Shown here: one piece after another, positions 9,608-18,267 of the stretch
Layout of the letters: every line of letters begins with the position of its first letter
How positions within the stretch are numbered: the first letter of the stretch is position 1
NCBI RefSeq assembly: GCF_937888285.1
Contig: NZ_CALART010000091.1
Span: 33,190-97,189, forward strand
Direction: 5' to 3'
DNA length: 64,000 nucleotides
Source: an uncultured Aquimonas sp.
Lineage (GTDB): Bacteria > Pseudomonadota > Gammaproteobacteria > Xanthomonadales > Xanthomonadaceae
The notes under the pieces: generated by a model
Databases searched by the model: none
Seen by the model: only the letters and a program-made list of their open reading frames with translations
What the model was told of the DNA's origin: nothing
Program-made: the position numbers and the translations under genes

Positions 9608-9673
9608 CGGTGCACTCCAGTCGAAGGCGGGCTGCGCGCGATTGCGGCAGGCGACTCGCGGACGGCGTCGCCG

Positions 9674-10696
9674 TCATCGGTTGAGCTTGCTGATCAGCAT
9701 CGCGCGCAGCTGGCGCGCGAGCGCTTCGTCGATCGGCCCCAGCACATGGCGGGCCGCTGGCGGCAGGTGCGCCCCGGCGCGATCGGCGGGGCCGAACACG
9801 TAGTAGTCGAAGACTTCGCGCCAGGCGCGCTTTTCGGCCTCCGGGCGATCGCGCAGCGTCCACAGCGCGTGGTAGAGCGCATGCATGGGCGTTGGCATCC
9901 AGGCGGGATGGCTGCTCCACCAGTAGTTGATCAGCACGTTGAAGCCGTCCAGCGCTTCGACGTGATGCCACCACAGGCTGGGAATGAAGAGCGCGTCGCC
10001 GGCTTCGAGCACGACCGAGCGCGCCACCGCCATCGCCCCGCGGAAGCGTGGATAGCGCTGCAGATCAGGCGCCGCGAAGTCGACCACGCTGACCGCCTGG
10101 CCACCCGGCGTCGGGTCGAGTGGGCCGGGATAGAGGTTGCAGATCTGGTCTGGCGGAAACAGGGTGAAGCGCCGACGCCCGACGGCGCAGCAGGCCAGAT
10201 TGTTGGGCGCGTCGTAGTGGCAGGACGCGGTCACGCGATTGCCGATCCAGATGCTCGGTGGCGCATCCACGCCCTGAGCCGCGAAGTCGAGATCGTTGTG
10301 CGCGCGCAGGCCCGGGAAACAGGCGTCCACGGGCAGCGAGGCCACGTAGTACATGTCCGGCGCATCGGATTCGAGTCCAGCCGCGATGGCCTCCAGCACG
10401 GCCGCAAGATCACCCCGCCGCACCTCGCAATTGAGTGCGCTGAAGTCCTCGCTGTAGAAGGGTCGGCCGCGCGCTTCCGGCCCGGCGTGCGAGTACTGGA
10501 CGGGACGCCCGTTGTAGTGGGCGAGCAGCGCGGCGAAGGCATCCGCGGTCGAGCTCCGGCCGGCCTGCACCAGGGGCCAGTTGCTCACCAGACCGCGCAG
10601 CACGACCGGCTCGCCGGCCGCCAGCAGGGCGCCCACCGGCAGCTCTGCCGGAGACACCGCAGCAACAGAGCGCAGTTCGATGGCGCCTTCGATCAT
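9674..10696 (-). CDS. JmjC-like cupin (cupin_8) domain protein
   Basis: This 340-residue protein has the architecture of Fe(II)/2-oxoglutarate-dependent JmjC-like hydroxylases. The metal-binding triad is visible as HYDAPNN (H160, D162) and SLWWHHVEAL (H244), and the intervening CAVGRRRFTLFPP stretch is the usual cosubstrate strand. There is no signal peptide, so it is cytoplasmic. It starts 16 bp after the SapC-like gene and precedes the halogenase, and this gene trio recurs next to TonB receptors in related bacteria. Its target is unknown; hydroxylation of a protein or small molecule is an inference from the fold. Confidence 0.85.
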   Translation of the reverse strand: MIEGAIELRSVAAVSPAELPVGALLAAGEPVVLRGLVSNWPLVQAGRSSTADAFAALLAHYNGRPVQYSHAGPEARGRPFYSEDFSALNCEVRRGDLAAVLEAIAAGLESDAPDMYYVASLPVDACFPGLRAHNDLDFAAQGVDAPPSIWIGNRVTASCHYDAPNNLACCAVGRRRFTLFPPDQICNLYPGPLDPTPGGQAVSVVDFAAPDLQRYPRFRGAMAVARSVVLEAGDALFIPSLWWHHVEALDGFNVLINYWWSSHPAWMPTPMHALYHALWTLRDRPEAEKRAWREVFDYYVFGPADRAGAHLPPAARHVLGPIDEALARQLRAMLISKLNR

Positions 10697-10712
10697 GGGC
10701 CAGCCGTCCGCA

Positions 10713-11477
10713 TCAGGCGACGCGCTCCGCTGTGGACGAAGGAGACGAGGGCGTGCGCAGCCTGCGCTGCTTCTCGGCCAGCAGCCGACGCACGTTGTGC
10801 TGCGAGGCGAGCATCAGGTGTGCGCCCTCCAGCCAGCCCGCCTGGTGCAGCGCGTGCAGCTCGGTCGGTGCCAGAGCGGCCAGTCGCTGGCGATCGATAC
10901 CGTGCAGCCCGCCGACCTTGACGCCGTGCTCGCTGTCGAAGCGGACGTCGAGCTGCACGGGCTGGATCAGATCCAGCGCCTTGAAGGCCGCGCACATGAC
11001 GCGGCTGGCCTGCGCGCCGCCATGGATGCCGCGGAGCACGGTGATGATGTGCTCCAGGTAGGGGCTGTGCCCGCCGTGTGGAAGGAACACCGCCTCGCCG
11101 TGATCCGCGCCGATCCGCGGGTGCTCCATGTCGACGTGGATGACCGGCTCGGTCTCCGGCTCTCCTGCCGTGCCGCGCTGCTGGAAGCCGATCAGAAAGG
11201 GGCCGCGCGCCACCGCCCCCGGCAGGTAGTTCGCCGCCCAGCGCCCCTCATGCAGGAACAGGTTCTCGCGTGGCTCGAAGCCCAGCAGGATGACCGGCTG
11301 GTACTCGCCGGAGCCGGCGTCCTGTTTCAGGAAGATCGGATACTCGCGCTGCAGCTCGGCGAACTCCGTCGGGAAGGCCGGCAGCATGCCGACCGAGTCG
11401 CCATACGCAGCGCCGAAATGCGTGACCACGCGAAGATCCGCGTGCTCGACGTTGTTCAGGACTTCATAGCGCGCCAT
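10713..11477 (-). CDS. SapC-family protein
   Basis: The product is a 254-residue cytoplasmic protein of the SapC family, recognised from the N-terminal FGAAYGDSVGMLPAFPTEF region, the NYLPGAVARGPFLIGF core and the DLIQPVQLDVRF segment. The name comes from a Campylobacter surface-layer locus, but here there is no signal peptide or S-layer gene, and such proteins commonly accompany TonB receptors for plant carbohydrates. It is the first of three closely spaced genes downstream of the receptor, separated from it by a 171-bp gap containing a strong hairpin. Its molecular function is not established. Confidence 0.82.
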   Translation of the reverse strand: MARYEVLNNVEHADLRVVTHFGAAYGDSVGMLPAFPTEFAELQREYPIFLKQDAGSGEYQPVILLGFEPRENLFLHEGRWAANYLPGAVARGPFLIGFQQRGTAGEPETEPVIHVDMEHPRIGADHGEAVFLPHGGHSPYLEHIITVLRGIHGGAQASRVMCAAFKALDLIQPVQLDVRFDSEHGVKVGGLHGIDRQRLAALAPTELHALHQAGWLEGAHLMLASQHNVRRLLAEKQRRLRTPSSPSSTAERVA

Positions 11478-11594
11478 TGCAGTTGCAGGCTCCCTCGGCG
11501 ATGCGAGCAGGCTGAAAGTCTCACCGAAGGCCCGGCTCCCGCAAGCGCGTCCGGCGTTGCGCTATGCCGGTCGCTTGCGCGCTTCGGCAGCGCT

Positions 11595-11630
11595 CCGGGC
11601 ATCCTCGCTGCCGCCAGCGAGGATGCCCGG
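11595..11630 (-). terminator. Strong 16-bp hairpin inside the receptor operon
   Basis: The arms at 11595-11610 and 11615-11630 are perfectly complementary over 16 bases with a four-base loop. It lies 18 bases beyond the receptor stop codon and before the SapC-like gene, on the same transcript. There is no T-run on the minus strand, so it is more likely a transcript-stabilising or partial-termination hairpin than a complete terminator. Such an element would make the receptor message more abundant than the downstream trio. Confidence 0.7.
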
Positions 11631-11648
11631 AACCGGCTCGGCCTCAGC

Positions 11649-14600
11649 TCAGAAGGTGTAGCGGAAGCCCAGCATGTAGCGCGGGCTCTGGTCGAGCAGC
11701 TTGATGAACTGGTTGTACGAACGCCCGCGCCAGCGGATGTCCTCGCCGGTCAGATTGATCGCCTCCAGCGACACCGACATCCGGTCGTTGATCCGGTAGC
11801 TGGTGCTGAGATCCCACTGGGTGTATTCCTCGACATAGAACGGATTGCGGCTGCCGCCCTGGTTGGCGAGGATCAGGTACTCGTCGCGCCAGTTCCAGGC
11901 GAGGCGCACCGACCAGCCGTACTTCTCGTACATCAGCATCGCGTTGGCGGTGTCGCTGAGACCCAGCAGTGCGAACTGATCCACGGTGGGATCGCCCGCA
12001 TCGTCGATGCCGACATCGCCCTTGACGATGGTGTAGTTGGCGTACACGCCGAAGCCGGTTTCACCGAAGAAGTACTGGCCACCGAGCTCCCAGCCGCTCA
12101 GCTTGGCCTTGCGCTGGTTGACGGGACGATTGACGTCGAACAGATAGAGCGGGTCGTCCGCCTCACCCACCAGGTCGAAGTCGAACTCCATCTGCAGCAC
12201 CTGGGCGACCGTGCCGTTGTACGCCGCAAGGCCGCCTGTGCCCGGATTGCGGAGCAGGGCCAGGGCGGTGAACAACGCGGTGTCGTTCGCTGAGCAGGCA
12301 GCGTCGACATCCCCGCCTCCTGCGGCCACCTGGGTTCGGCAGTTGGCGCTGAGCAGGAAGTCGAGCGCCGCCCGCGCGTCGGGCCCGGAGGAAGGATCGC
12401 GCAGGTCGTACAGCGATTCCCGCACGACCGTATTACCGACGAAGTTGTCGACGCGCTTGTTCCAGTAGGTCAGGGTGACGTAGCTGGACGGCGCGAAATA
12501 CCACTCCAGCGCAAGGTCGAGGTTGTCCGCTTCGAGCGGAATCAGGGCCGGGTTCTGCGCGCTGCCGGTGGCCCGCGTCGAGGGATTGATCAGGATCGAA
12601 CCGGTGGGCTGGTTGGGGCTCGGCCCCGCGTACAGATTGCCGTAGGGCACCCGCGACATGGTCTGGCTGAACGAGGCGCGGCCCTTCAGGTCTTCGCGGA
12701 GGTCGATGCTGAAGTCCATGTTCGGCAGCAGGTGGCTGTACTTCGCCTTCTCGCTGAAGGGCTGCAGCGCGTCCGAGCGCACGATCCGGAAATCGTTGTT
12801 CGCCTGCCATTCGATGGCGCCGGGGATCGCCACCACCGAAGTCGAGGTGATGTCGGTGCGCTCGTAGCGCAGACCGAAGCGGCTGTTGACCGTTCTGCCC
12901 GCCAGCTCGCCGTCGAGCTCGATCTGCACATAGGCGGCGTCCACGGACTCGTTGATCTCGTTGTCCGCGGCCAGCTGCGGGTTGACGCGGGTGCTCGCTC
13001 CGTAGCGCTGTGCGGCCCAGTTCGCCAGCTCACTGGCGTCGCCGCGCCAGGCGCCGGTGGGAATGCCGGCGGTGCCGAAGTCATTGAACAGACGGGTGAT
13101 GCTGAAGGGCGTCAGCAGGTCGGTCATGCCCGACTCGTTGCCCGCGTTGGCCACGCCCCAGTCGCCGAGCGCTGCGTACATCTCGCTGTTCTGGCGACGG
13201 GTCATGCGCGTGTCGGACGAATCCACGCCGAACTGGAAGCGTCCGCCATCGAACATCCACTCACCGTCGATCTTGCCCGCCTTGACCCGCGACTCCTGCG
13301 CCTGCGCGTTGATGCGCAGCACCTGCGAGCCCAGCTGCGAGGCGGGGAAATCGGGGTTGAGCACCCCATTGGACCCGGCCAGCGCGTCAGCGATGGTCGG
13401 ATACCAGGTGCGCGACGCAATCGGCAGGCCGCTGTTGAAGCGGAATTCCTGCGCCCAGCCGCCACCGCAGTAGGGTCCGCCGGCTTGGCAGTTGTTGGTG
13501 CCCGCCAGGCTGAAGAAGGTGGAACCTCCGCCGGTGAAGGGATCATTCGGCAGGCTGCGCGACTTCGACTGGTGGGTGTCGACGGTGAATCGCAGGTCGT
13601 CGTTGGCGCGCCAGACCGCATTGAAGCCCAGCGAGTCCAGCCGGTACTTCTGCATGCTGCGCTGCTGCTCCAGGCCGAAGTCCTTCAGGCCGACCACGTC
13701 ACGCAGGTAGATCGGCGTGGCGACCGCCTGGCCGGTGTCGAACTCGAGATGGGTGAAGCTGTTGGAGCGCTGCAGCCACTGCGTCTGCTCGCCGCGGTCT
13801 TCGGTGATCTCGTTGTTGCCGTAGGTGTAGTCCAGGGTCAGCGTGAGGCTGTCGGTCGGCGCGAACTGCAGGACGCCCTGCGCGTTCAGGCGCTCGCGCT
13901 GGAAGTCGGCGAACGCATAGCGGATGTCGTTCGGCATGCCGTACAGCTGGCCGATCGCGGGCGGGTTGACCACGCTCGCACCCGGGCGCAGGGCGGCCTC
14001 GGTTCCGGTCCACGGCTGCACGTTCCAGCCGTTCTCGGTCGCCTGGATCGAGCCGCCCTGACGCTCCTGGTAGCTGGCGCTCAGGCTCACGCCCCAGGTC
14101 TTGTCGTCGTTCGCGTAGCTGAAGATGCCCGAGACTTCCGGGGTGATCTCCCTGTCGAACGGCGCCGACTCGTCGTACATGCCCTTGAGCCCGGCATTGG
14201 CCACCAGGCCCTCACGATCCAGGGGGCGCGCGGTGAGGATGTTGATCGAGGCGCCGATGCCACCGCTCGGTACATGCGCCTGTCCGGTCTTGTAGACCTC
14301 AAGACCGCTGACGGCCTCGGACGCGAGCTGCGCGAAATTGAAGGCGCGGGTGCCGCCATCGACGCCGCCGATGGGCACCTGCCCGGGAGCGCCAAAGGCA
14401 TCCGCGCCTGGGATCTGTCGCCCGTTCAGGGTCACCAGATTGAATTGCGGGCCGAAGCCGCGCGCGGTGACCTGCGCGCCTTCACCGTCGCGGCGCTCGA
14501 TCGAAATGCCGGTGATGCGCTGCAGCGATTCCGCAAGATTGGTGTCTGGAAACTTGCCGATGTCTTCCGATGTGATGGCATCGACGATGCCGGTGGAGTC

Positions 14601-14780
14601 GCGTCGCACGCCCATCGACTGCTCGAGTGAGCCGCGCATGCCGCTGACGACGATGGCGTCAAGGCGTGTCGCGTCGTCGTCCTCGGCATCGCTCTGTGCG
14701 TAGAGCGGGTTGATCACCAGCACGCCACTCACGAAGGTGAAAAGGGCGCGTGAACGGAAGCGCTTCCTGTCGAGGTTCAT
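11649..14780 (-). CDS. TonB-dependent outer-membrane receptor, xylan-linked
   Basis: This is a 1043-residue outer-membrane transporter of the TonB-Xanthomonas/Caulobacter type. After a signal peptide ending near LYAQ comes a TonB-box-like segment (DAIVVSGM), then the plug domain (IGKFPDTNLAESLQRITGIS, RGFGPQFNLVTLNGRQIPG) and a long barrel ending in the aromatic outer-membrane insertion signal GFRYTF. The ATG at 14780 is used because it opens the signal peptide and has GGAGG eight bases upstream; the frame extends 17 codons further. Xyl-box-like operators about 450 bp upstream suggest import of xylo-oligosaccharides in response to xylose. It heads the SapC-cupin-halogenase run. Confidence 0.9.
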   Translation of the reverse strand: MNLDRKRFRSRALFTFVSGVLVINPLYAQSDAEDDDATRLDAIVVSGMRGSLEQSMGVRRDSTGIVDAITSEDIGKFPDTNLAESLQRITGISIERRDGEGAQVTARGFGPQFNLVTLNGRQIPGADAFGAPGQVPIGGVDGGTRAFNFAQLASEAVSGLEVYKTGQAHVPSGGIGASINILTARPLDREGLVANAGLKGMYDESAPFDREITPEVSGIFSYANDDKTWGVSLSASYQERQGGSIQATENGWNVQPWTGTEAALRPGASVVNPPAIGQLYGMPNDIRYAFADFQRERLNAQGVLQFAPTDSLTLTLDYTYGNNEITEDRGEQTQWLQRSNSFTHLEFDTGQAVATPIYLRDVVGLKDFGLEQQRSMQKYRLDSLGFNAVWRANDDLRFTVDTHQSKSRSLPNDPFTGGGSTFFSLAGTNNCQAGGPYCGGGWAQEFRFNSGLPIASRTWYPTIADALAGSNGVLNPDFPASQLGSQVLRINAQAQESRVKAGKIDGEWMFDGGRFQFGVDSSDTRMTRRQNSEMYAALGDWGVANAGNESGMTDLLTPFSITRLFNDFGTAGIPTGAWRGDASELANWAAQRYGASTRVNPQLAADNEINESVDAAYVQIELDGELAGRTVNSRFGLRYERTDITSTSVVAIPGAIEWQANNDFRIVRSDALQPFSEKAKYSHLLPNMDFSIDLREDLKGRASFSQTMSRVPYGNLYAGPSPNQPTGSILINPSTRATGSAQNPALIPLEADNLDLALEWYFAPSSYVTLTYWNKRVDNFVGNTVVRESLYDLRDPSSGPDARAALDFLLSANCRTQVAAGGGDVDAACSANDTALFTALALLRNPGTGGLAAYNGTVAQVLQMEFDFDLVGEADDPLYLFDVNRPVNQRKAKLSGWELGGQYFFGETGFGVYANYTIVKGDVGIDDAGDPTVDQFALLGLSDTANAMLMYEKYGWSVRLAWNWRDEYLILANQGGSRNPFYVEEYTQWDLSTSYRINDRMSVSLEAINLTGEDIRWRGRSYNQFIKLLDQSPRYMLGFRYTF

Positions 14781-15227
14781 TGGCAGACCTCCATCAGCCG
14801 AGCGGGCAGGCACTGACCAGCTCGAGTCCATGCGCTACGGCGGGCTGCCGACAGGTGTTGCCGACTGCAGATCATCATTTCTTGTCACTCCCCATTGGGC
14901 TAGAGAACGCTGCGTTGCCCCCGTCTTGCAACCGGGGCTCCCCCTCGGGTCGCCTACGGCGGCCCGACCTCCTCGAACGCTCAGGCCACCTCCAGGCAGC
15001 CTGATCTCTACGCGACAGAACCTTCTTCGAGCGCCCGGCTTCTTGTCCCGGCCGGGTCGCCATCAGCGGGCTTCCACGCGCTCCACTTCGGTGACACTCA
15101 AAGCCCTCTCGCTCCCGCCCCCGGCGCGAACGTTTCACTTGGCAGGCCCTGGCCGGAAACCCTTGAGCGCGGGCGCAGGCCGCCGGTGAACCCAGCAGGG
15201 GCCTCGCGACCCCGCTGCCACACTGGA

Positions 15228-15241
15228 TGGGAGCGCTACCA
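15228..15241. promoter_or_regulatory. Xyl-box-like operator 1
   Basis: TGGGAGCGCTACCA matches 12 of 14 positions of the recalled Xanthomonas xyl-box (TGGTAGCGCTAACA) on either strand and has the central CG step typical of LacI-family operators. It is upstream of the receptor gene. A third AGCGCT core lies between the two operators at 15259-15264. Confidence 0.6.
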
Positions 15242-15269
15242 TCGCCAGCTCAAACAAAAGCGCTCTAAT

Positions 15270-15283
15270 TGATAGCGCTATCA
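15270..15283. promoter_or_regulatory. Xyl-box-like operator 2 (perfect palindrome)
   Basis: TGATAGCGCTATCA is a perfect 14-base palindrome with the AGCGCT core shared with operator 1, 42 bases away. It matches 12 of 14 positions of the recalled xyl-box. The LacI-type protein encoded at 2980-4044 is the likely ligand. Confidence 0.65.
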
Positions 15284-15441
15284 GCTTTCGGCAGAGGCGT
15301 GATACCACCCTCCTGTGGGACTGTCACCATGCGCTGCAACAGAGAGCGGTGAGAACCTGTCCTGCAGAAGGCCTGCGACGAACTGCTGGCGCCACCGCGG
15401 GCGCCGGATTTCCCGTGCTCCGGGATGGCGAGCGTGCAGAG

Positions 15442-18267
15442 CTAGCCTGCGTTGGCGGCCCGGGAGGCAAGTCGTTCCGACAGGGCGTCGAGCTTCGCCA
15501 AGGTGGGGCTGCGCGGATGCAGGGCGGCGCGCAGCGCCGGCTCTGCCTCGGCAAGCCTGGCGCGAGCGCTCGCGATGTCGTCAGCTGCGGCGTCCGCTTC
15601 GGCCAAGGCCAGCTGGGCGCGAGCCCTGCGTGGATGCGCTGCCGGATGCAGGGATTCAACCAGCGCCAGCGCCTCGCCCCGCAGCCGCCGATGGGCGCTG
15701 CCGTCCCCCTGGGCTTGCGCGAGTACGGCCTGCGCCTGCAGCAGGGCGAGCCGCTGCGGCACGGGCACTTCATCGAGGGCGGCCAGCGCGGTCTGCACGC
15801 TGCCGATCGCAGCGGCCGCTTCGACGACGCGGCCAGCGCGTGCATCGATGCTGGCGCACAGAAGCTGCGCCGCGAGGCTCTGCGGATGTGCGTCGCCAAG
15901 CGCCTGCCGGCGGATGCCCTGCGCTTCCGCGCAGAGTTCAGCCGCCTCGTCCAGGCGATCGGTCTCAAGCTTGAGCCGCGCGAGGTTCTGCAGCGGCCCC
16001 GCGATGCGGGCATGGCGCGGTGGGTTCAGTTCGCGGCGCAGGGCCAGTGACTCGCGGTACAGCGCTTCGGCGGCCTCCATGTCGCCGCGTTCTTCAAGCA
16101 GGGCGGCGAGGCTGTTCAGCGCGTGAGCGACATCGGACGAGGCTTCGCCGCCGGCCATCGCGCGATCGACCTCAAGTCCGCGCCGGTAGAAGGCTTCGGC
16201 CTGCGCGAATTCGCCGAGATCGAGGTGGATCGAGCCGAGCATCGACAGGGTGAAGCTCATCGGCGCCGAGCGTGGGCCGCTGACCTTCTCGACGATCGGC
16301 AGGGTCTCAAGCATCAGGTCGGCGGCCTCGCGATAGCGCCCAAGCAGCGAGAGCATCTTGGCGCGGCCGTACTGGCTGGGTTCGACCTGCGGGTGCTCGG
16401 GGCCGTAGACGGCGATCTTGCGTGCCGCTGCTTCCTCGTACCCTGCCAGCGCCGCGGCGTAGTCGCCGGAGCGCTCCAGCAGCCAGGCGCGGTTGTGCAG
16501 CATCGCGCCCAGTTCGCCTTGCGCACCTTCGGCGGCGAACAGCGCTTCCGAGCGCGCGAAGGCGGCCATGGCCTCGTCGCGGCGGCCGAGCTGTTCGGCC
16601 GAGATACCGATCTCGGTGCCCGCATGGGCGGCCATCATCCGATCGGGCGGAGTCTGCGCCAGGGCGTCGGCGGCCAGCGTCACCGCCAGCGGATTGGCTT
16701 CGGCATGGCGCCCCGCGACGTTCAGCGCGTTGGCCAGGGACTTGCGTGCGGCCATGCGCGTCGGCGCATCCGCGCTGCGCTGGAGCACCGGGTCGGCCTC
16801 GCTGAGCAGGGCGATCGCGGCGTCGGTCTCGCCAGCGTTCGCGTAGATGCGCCCGATGCTGGCCTGCAGCCGCGCGCGCAGCTCAACGCCGGCAGTCGCG
16901 GCAGGCGGAATGCGCTCGCGTCCCAGCGCCAGCAGCGCCCGCGCCGAAAGCTCGCGGCCACCATGCACGCCGGGGTCGAGCTCGCTGAACAGGCCCTCGA
17001 GAAACGCGGTCACGCCCTGCGCGGCGGCAGCTTCGCGGTGCGCGGCTGCCTCGGCTTCCAGCGCGCGGTCGCGCTCCTGCTTCCACTGCAGCGACACACT
17101 GCCCACGGCGAACACGGCGATGGTCGCCGCGGCCACGCCCAGCCGGTGGCGGCCGATGAAGCGGCGCAGCAGGTAGAGCCGATGGCGGCCGGCGGCTTGT
17201 ACCGGTCGACCTTCGAGAAAGGCTTCGACGTCCTCGGCCAGCGCCAGCGCCGAAGGGTAGCGGGCGGCGGGATCGGTGCGCACGGCGCGGTGGACGATGC
17301 GGTCCAGATCGCCGCGCAGACGCGGCGCTTCGGCGCGCCACGGCCCGGCGGAGCTCGACAGTGCGGCCGCTGAGGCCGCCGGCAGCTCGGTGCTGGCCGC
17401 ACGCGCGCCTTCGCCGCGCTCCGGCACCTCGCCGGCCAGCATCTCGTACAGCAGCAGGCCGAGCCCATAGACGTCGGTGGCCGTGGTGACCGGCAGGCCC
17501 AGCAGCTGCTCCGGGCTGGCGTAGCGCGGCGTCATCGCGCGGGTCTGGGTTTCGCCGCCCTCGGTGTCGTCGATCAGCTTGGCGATGCCGAAGTCGAGCA
17601 GCACCGGGCCGCCGTCGGCGCGCACCATCACGTTGGACGGCTTCAGGTCGCGGTGCACGACCAGCCGCTGGTGCGCGTGATGCACCGCGCGGCAGAGGGT
17701 GGCGAACAGCATCAGCCGTTCGCGCAACGCCGGAGGATGCTCGCCGCGCAGCCACTCGCGCAGCTGCAGGCCTTCGATGAAGGGCATCGCCAGCCAGGGT
17801 TCGCCGGCCTCGGTGGTGCCGCCGTCGATCAGCCCGGCGATGTGCGGATGCTCCAGCGCAGCCAGCAGCTGGCGCTCGCGGCGGAAACGCTCGCGCACGC
17901 GCTCCGACACATAGCCGCGCACCAGCTTCAGCGCGACGCGCCGGTCGTACTCACCGTCGTCGCGTTCGCCAAGCAGCACCACGCCCATGCCGCCTTCACC
18001 GACCAGATCGAGGATCCGCCAGGGGCCGATACGCTCGGGCAGGGCGCCGCGCAGCGCCGCTGCGGCAGCGCCGCGCACGCGTTCGGCGATCGCGTCCTTG
18101 TGCGCGACTTGACTTGAATCGGCCGCGGTGGCGGCGCACAGCAGTGCCTCCGCCCGCGCGGCAAGCGCTGCGTCGACGCCTTCAGCGCGATACAGCGCTT
18201 CGCGCTGCGCCGGCCCGAGCCCCTGCACGCGCTCGAACAGCGCGCGCAGCGCACCCGGTGTGCTCAC
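15442..18267 (-). CDS. Serine/threonine protein kinase with TPR repeats
   Basis: This 941-residue protein combines a Hanks-type kinase domain (about residues 84-345), a single membrane segment near 374-394 and a long C-terminal tetratricopeptide region. The glycine loop GEGGMGVVLLG, lysine K114, the catalytic loop HRDLKPSN (D207) and DFG (D225) are all present, so it should be active. The topology implies a cytoplasmic kinase with a periplasmic TPR sensor or scaffold. The start is a GTG whose GTGA overlaps the stop of the ECF sigma gene by four bases, implying translational coupling. It probably acts with that sigma factor; substrates are unknown. Confidence 0.9.
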   Translation of the reverse strand: MSTPGALRALFERVQGLGPAQREALYRAEGVDAALAARAEALLCAATAADSSQVAHKDAIAERVRGAAAAALRGALPERIGPWRILDLVGEGGMGVVLLGERDDGEYDRRVALKLVRGYVSERVRERFRRERQLLAALEHPHIAGLIDGGTTEAGEPWLAMPFIEGLQLREWLRGEHPPALRERLMLFATLCRAVHHAHQRLVVHRDLKPSNVMVRADGGPVLLDFGIAKLIDDTEGGETQTRAMTPRYASPEQLLGLPVTTATDVYGLGLLLYEMLAGEVPERGEGARAASTELPAASAAALSSSAGPWRAEAPRLRGDLDRIVHRAVRTDPAARYPSALALAEDVEAFLEGRPVQAAGRHRLYLLRRFIGRHRLGVAAATIAVFAVGSVSLQWKQERDRALEAEAAAHREAAAAQGVTAFLEGLFSELDPGVHGGRELSARALLALGRERIPPAATAGVELRARLQASIGRIYANAGETDAAIALLSEADPVLQRSADAPTRMAARKSLANALNVAGRHAEANPLAVTLAADALAQTPPDRMMAAHAGTEIGISAEQLGRRDEAMAAFARSEALFAAEGAQGELGAMLHNRAWLLERSGDYAAALAGYEEAAARKIAVYGPEHPQVEPSQYGRAKMLSLLGRYREAADLMLETLPIVEKVSGPRSAPMSFTLSMLGSIHLDLGEFAQAEAFYRRGLEVDRAMAGGEASSDVAHALNSLAALLEERGDMEAAEALYRESLALRRELNPPRHARIAGPLQNLARLKLETDRLDEAAELCAEAQGIRRQALGDAHPQSLAAQLLCASIDARAGRVVEAAAAIGSVQTALAALDEVPVPQRLALLQAQAVLAQAQGDGSAHRRLRGEALALVESLHPAAHPRRARAQLALAEADAAADDIASARARLAEAEPALRAALHPRSPTLAKLDALSERLASRAANAG

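Larger units (their letters stand above)
14781..15441. other. Long intergenic leader upstream of the TonB receptor
   Basis: No credible gene was seen in these 661 bases; the open frames here lack ribosome sites and family features. Two xyl-box-like palindromes sit near 15.23-15.28 kb, which would give the receptor an unusually long leader of about 450 bases. No convincing -35/-10 pair or known riboswitch fold was recognised. Confidence 0.6.

Noticed and set aside
8345..10921. An 858-codon open frame opposite the halogenase and cupin genes
   Set aside because: It spans two well-supported minus-strand genes and its protein has shadow-frame composition.
10713..11477. An S-layer secretion role for the SapC-like protein
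   Set aside because: No signal peptide, S-layer gene or secretion genes are present; the context is a TonB receptor operon.
14875..15138. A small minus-strand gene of 87 codons in the receptor leader
   Set aside because: It lacks a ribosome site and its composition is like that of random GC-rich frames.
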